A stretch of 9,313 nucleotides of DNA, from contig JBGPKH010000347.1 of assembly GCA_041485845.1 (NCBI GenBank), positions 1 through 9,313 of the forward strand. The letters run 5' to 3'. The translations under genes and the position numbers were made by a program. This stretch comes from OMOG01 sp041485845. Its GTDB lineage: Bacteria; Acidobacteriota; Terriglobia; Bryobacterales; Bryobacteraceae. Under the pieces are notes generated by a model that did not search any database, was not told the origin of the DNA, and saw only the letters and a program-made list of their open reading frames with translations. Within the stretch, counting starts at the first letter, position 1, and the number at the start of each line of letters is the position of its first letter. Of the stretch, positions 6,355-9,313 are shown piece by piece.

Positions 6355-8054
6355 CTAATTGCTTCCCGGAACCTGCGGTTCGAGGATTGCGGACAGCACA
6401 GCCCGCGTAAGCACTGCCATCTGCAGCGCATCATCCCATGAATAACGTGTCCCGTCGAGATGCTTGGTGGGATTATAGAGATCGAGTATCGTCTCAAGGT
6501 CTATGGCGCCCAGAGCGGCCGGCAAATCCGGTCTCTCAGCTTCGAGCCATTTTCGGAATTCCGACACTGCCTCCGACTTGGCTTGTCCCTGATACCACAT
6601 AAACTCATACAACATGTCTCCGAGTGTGTTTCGTTCTCCTTCAGGAATCTGGGCAGGAATCTGGAGCCTCCCATGGACTGTCGCCCAGCCCGGCCCAGGC
6701 TTTCGCGAAACGGTTGAAATACTTTTCTTCGCAACTCTCTTTCGACAGACCGCCCGAAACAAAAGGCGGGTAGAGTTGGATCGTTCGGATCCCGCTTCTG
6801 CAGCAGGTACCACCCCCACTCCCAACTCTCCATACTCTCCCGGGTAAGCTTTTCGACTGTCGGCCATTCACTGCGCACGCGCCCACGCACCGAATCCAAA
6901 TCCTGCGGGGGCGCCCTTCTTTGCAGCTCATTCAGCTTGGTTTCCATCTCTCGAAAGCAATTGCCGAAAGCGATGGCTCTTGACACCAGCGGATCGTCGC
7001 CGTAATTCGGATTCAGGTCCCGTTCCTTCAGGCTGTGCTCATGAGCCCTGCCGATGTCTCCCGTGCTCTGGTAGAGCTGAGAAAGACGCTCATGAATACC
7101 CAACTGCTCCGGGAACTCCTCGCTCCACCTTTGGCAGGCGGCGATTGCCTTCTCGGTTTCTCCGGCTGAAGAGCAGGTTTCTACGAGTAGCGAATACAAC
7201 TCCGAAAAAGAATTGTCCGCATCGTCCGGCGGCAAATTGAATTGCGAACGGCCACCGCGCAACAGTCGCTGGCACTCCGCGGCGGCATCGTGCCACTTGC
7301 CCAGGGCCAGCTGACAGCGCACCGACAGCAGTCGGTAGACGATGTCCAGGCCGCCGTTGGTACGAAAAGCCTTGGCAAAGTAGTTTGCTGCGTCGCCCAG
7401 CCGGTTCAGTTCTTCGGGGCATAGCTCCCGAGCGCATTTCCCGAATAGGGCGCAAGTACAGAGCACATATCTGTTCATCCGCGCTGCGCGACGGCATGCC
7501 CACCAATCCAGTCCGTCCAACTCCCACGAACCGGCGAAAACCGATAGCAAATCATGCCGGCCCCGCAGTGCCCAAAGTTCGGCGAGTTCGGCGGCCTCGG
7601 ACTTGGCCGCCAACGGCTCCAAACGGTCGTACAGCCCCTTTGCCCGGATCCAATCCTGGATGGCGCTCGCATTGACGATTTCCCAACGGATGTGGCGCTG
7701 ATCCTTGCACTCGTCAACATCTATGAGCGTGATAAGGCTCTTCAGATAATCCAGGTAGTGCTGACGATGTTCGGGGGCCTCCTCCTGCTCGTAAACCACC
7801 TGAAGCACTTCCTCCGCCGGGTAGTGCGCCAGGCTGAAAAAGAGATTCAACCAGACAAAGCGGACAGAAAGTTCATGGTGATCGCTGGTGAGTGCCGCCT
7901 CAAACAGTTGGTCCGGCCTGACGGTACCCGGGTGGTTGCTCGGCCAGTAATTCCAAATTGCCGCCCTGTCGATAATCTCCTTATCGTCGATCAGGGGGTA
8001 CTCGTCCGCCTCCTGAAACCGCCGTCCCGCCGTGTCGAACCAACCCGCGTCCAT
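6355..8054 (-). pseudogene. TPR-repeat protein with HEPN-like C-terminal domain, frameshifted
   Basis: About 565 residues once the frame is repaired. Helical repeats run through most of the protein; the clearest TPR-like units are at about 240-355 counted from GTG 8069 (VRCQLALGKWHDAAAECQRLL; LVETCSSAGETEKAIAACQRW; QLYQSTGDIGRAHEHSLKERD). A helical region with FCFGRSVERELRRKVFQPFR follows (436-455). Past that point the frame degenerates, and the continuation lies in another minus frame: TLGDMLYEF, then LDLYNPTKHLDGTRYSWDDA and VLTRAVLSAIL, ending at a TAG at 6355. The NPxKH...SWxDA...VLxAIL pattern resembles HEPN-like all-helical domains. The shift lies between about 6650 and 6710, where one base is missing (or two extra). 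ATG 8054 has GGGAG eight bases upstream; GTG 8069 is the alternative. The function is unknown; a sensor or effector next to the MNT-HEPN pair is possible. Confidence 0.6.
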
Positions 8055-8148
8055 ATATGCTGCTCCCACACCTCACTCTATCATCGCGGCCCGCGCCCAA
8101 CGACGAGTACCGCTGGCCCAAGGGTGGGAAGTGGGGTCGTGTCGATGA

Positions 8149-8561
8149 TTACAGTGGGCCTAACGGAGAAATGGTTCGCTCGACCGCTTCCAGCACCTCT
8201 CTGACCCTGATCGTCCATCCGCAAGCCATCTCCACATTTGGTAATTCGGTCTCGCCGGGATAGCGAAACTCCCACGCAAATCTCCTCAACGGTCCCAAGC
8301 CGCTCGTGACATCACCCAAGGTTGGTTCCAAATCCACACACTGCCGGGTGAGCTCCACCAAATCGTGCGTGCGGCGAAACGATTGGTCCCGCCAAACCAG
8401 AAATGCCTTCAGCGACTTCTCAACCGCCCGCTGGCAGTGGAACAGGCAATCCTCCGTGTCGGGAGGGTCGAGAGCAAGCACGCTCTCCGCACGCCACAAG
8501 TCCTTGCGGCTCTTTTCATCCAGGCAAGCGTCTCTTCGACGCGGATCGGATCAGGCGGCAT
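8149..8561 (-). pseudogene. HEPN-domain protein (HepT-like toxin partner), frameshifted near its N-terminus
   Basis: The ATG at 8561 overlaps the last 11 bases of the MNT gene (ATGCCGCCTGA) and opens MPPDPIRVEETLAWMKRAA, the expected first helix. Around 8501-8507 the frame must change by one base to continue as KDLWRAESVLALDPPDTEDC, then FHCQRAVEKSLKAFLVWRDQ, FRRTHDLVEL and the closing RRFAWEFRYPG of the PF05168 HEPN family. One extra A in GCAAGGAC would restore the frame. Without repair, translation could only begin at a TTG at 8499 and would lose most of helix 1. In MNT-HEPN pairs the HEPN member is an RNase toxin silenced by the nucleotidyltransferase. No textbook Rx4-6H motif is evident, so catalytic activity is uncertain. 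About 137 residues if repaired. Confidence 0.75.
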
Positions 8562-8901
8562 AGAGCAGCATTCCTTCCCGCAGTACTGTCGAGGGCAGGG
8601 ACGCTTTCAAATGGAGCCGGCTGTCGAAGCTGCGGCGTGTCCACACCAGGAAGTCACCGCTTCGGGGCAGTCCCTCAACGGCCGTGTAGCCAATGCCAGG
8701 GTCTTTCTTATCTACCGGCGCGTCGTCGGGTAAAACGATCATCAGATCGTAGTCGCTATCGGGCCCAGCGTCGCCGCGTGCCGTCGAACCGAAGAGATAA
8801 ACCCGCTCTGGACGATAAACGTCTATCAGACGACGCACAATCTCACCAAGAAGGGGATCTCGAGGCGAAGGTACGGGTACCAGTGAGCCACGTCCATCCA
8901 A
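8551..8901 (-). CDS. MNT-family nucleotidyltransferase (MntA-like antitoxin)
   Basis: A 116-residue minimal nucleotidyltransferase. The motif LFGSTARGDAGPDSDYDLMI (36-55) carries the Gly-Ser pair and the metal-binding Asp50 and Asp52 (Asp48 is also present); Asp83 in SGDFLVWT is the probable third carboxylate. In characterised HepT/MntA systems the MNT partner adds AMP to the HEPN toxin and so neutralises it; that role is inferred from the family and the overlap with the HEPN gene. The frame is intact. The start is TTG at 8901, eight bases after AGGAGGAG; the nearby ATG at 8897 is out of frame. It is the first gene of a minus-strand group MNT-HEPN-TPR. Confidence 0.85.
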   Translation of the reverse strand: MDGRGSLVPVPSPRDPLLGEIVRRLIDVYRPERVYLFGSTARGDAGPDSDYDLMIVLPDDAPVDKKDPGIGYTAVEGLPRSGDFLVWTRRSFDSRLHLKASLPSTVLREGMLLYAA

Positions 8902-8909
8902 GTGGTTAT

Positions 8910-8917
8910 CTCCTCCT
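8910..8917 (-). promoter_or_regulatory. Strong ribosome binding site of the MNT gene
   Basis: AGGAGGAG on the minus strand lies eight bases before the TTG start at 8901, an optimal spacing. It supports initiation at the rare TTG codon rather than at the out-of-frame ATG four bases later. Confidence 0.7.
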
Positions 8918-8977
8918 CGTTTAGTTTGCCATACCTCGCGCAGTCCCGGACGGCGTCCTGTGGTAGTGCACGGAAAT

Positions 8978-9251
8978 TGCGGGCCATTCCCTACATCGAT
9001 CCGAATCCCAGCCGCCGGCTGGCTGGACGAGCAACTGGTGAATCCCGAACTGGTTTATCCGGGGAGCATCATGCCTCAAGATTATCCAAAGCGGCAAGGT
9101 GCCGCCCGTTGACAATTCGGCCAAGCCGGCCGCACCCTTGTATATGCCTTCATGGAAAGGCGTCCTGGCTGATGAAGACATCCATCGGATCGCCGACTAT
9201 CTCTGGTCGCTGAAAAAAGGAGGGCGCCTGGTAGGCGGTGAGCGGGGAGTC
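8978..9251 (+). pseudogene. c-type cytochrome, rearranged remnant B
   Basis: The first part reads AGWLDEQLVNPELVYPGSIMP (ending at 9076), a cytochrome c stretch of the kind that precedes RKAIIAF-like helices. Immediately afterwards, in a frame shifted by one base, comes KIIQSGKVPP...MPSWKGVLADEDIHRIADYLWSL, the same C-terminus as remnant A. The haem-containing middle that remnant A retains (RKAIIAF to HTKM) is missing. Remnant B is thus an internally deleted gene with a frame break at the joint and cannot make a functional cytochrome. The frame after LWSL stays open to the window edge without resembling a known protein. Upstream to 8978 the homology is weak. Confidence 0.55.
9076..9251 (+). 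repeat. Direct repeat copy B (cytochrome c 3' end)
   Basis: 176 bases matching 5957-6135 in the same orientation. Differences by codon are conservative or silent: I/V, E/D, F/Y and A/G, two synonymous changes, and one missing codon plus a few changes after LWSL. Sequence left of 9076 and right of 9251 differs from copy A. The pair brackets the TPR, HEPN and MNT genes. Confidence 0.9.
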
Positions 9252-9313
9252 CTCGGAACCAGTGGCCCCAAGGTCGGAGAAATGCTTTCGTTGACCTGGC
9301 GGACGATAGCTGG

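Noticed and set aside
5482..6441. Single 319-codon plus-strand gene covering the cytochrome.
   Set aside because: Only about 5707-6093 looks like protein of a known family; the front is antisense to the small partner gene and the tail past LWSL is low-complexity, Arg-rich sequence.
8085..8175. Plus-strand frame reading NDEYRWPKGGKWGRVDDYSG looks protein-like.
   Set aside because: It overlaps the end of the HEPN gene on the other strand, has no plausible start or ribosome binding site, and no family was recognised; probably chance or an old fragment.
5957..9251. Template/variable repeat pair of a diversity-generating retroelement.
   Set aside because: The differences between copies are not confined to adenines, there is no reverse transcriptase, and they follow conservative codon changes instead.

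Overview
The window reads as a GC-rich soil-type bacterial chromosome. The best guess is an acidobacterium of the Solibacter/Bryobacter kind, inferred from a Tat-exported GH30 glycosidase, tandem GT-C-like membrane proteins, and cytochrome c pieces ending in the MPSWK...IADYLWSL signature. This is an inference from protein style, not a measured assignment. Almost all intact genes lie on the minus strand; the plus strand carries only gene remnants.

Left part (1-2308): a 33-codon plus-strand piece that looks like the N-terminus of a DegT/DnrJ/EryC1/StrS aminotransferase runs head-on into the first 63 codons of a minus-strand membrane protein near position 97, so two genes are broken at one junction. 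The truncated membrane protein overlaps by ATGA the stop of a full-length 675-residue paralogue (281-2308). Middle (2393-4766): a pRiA4b ORF-3 family protein, a short unexplained stretch, and a Tat-exported GH30 glycoside hydrolase with both catalytic glutamates and a strong ribosome binding site.

Right part (4871-9313) is an accessory region built around remnants of a c-type cytochrome gene. A two-gene module (87-residue helper-like protein plus AbiEii/DUF1814-like nucleotidyltransferase, overlapping by 26 bases) abuts cytochrome remnant A (5707-6135). Then comes about 220 bases of non-coding DNA with two hairpins. A minus-strand group follows: an MNT nucleotidyltransferase, a HEPN protein overlapping it by 11 bases, and 94 bases further on a TPR protein with a HEPN-like C-terminus. 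On the far side lies cytochrome remnant B. Remnants A and B share a ~177-base direct repeat (about 95% identical over its first 137 bases by hand count) that brackets the MNT/HEPN/TPR block of about 2.9 kb. The A/B differences are mostly synonymous or conservative (I/V, E/D, F/Y, one whole-codon gap), so the two copies diverged while still translated.

Both the HEPN gene and the TPR gene carry a single-base-type frameshift, while the MNT antitoxin-like gene is open. Either these genes are decaying (toxin lost, antitoxin kept) or the sequence has base errors. The most interesting hypothesis is a cytochrome c locus serving as a swap site for nucleotidyltransferase-based defence or toxin-antitoxin modules, with MNT-HEPN-TPR as a possible three-gene unit.
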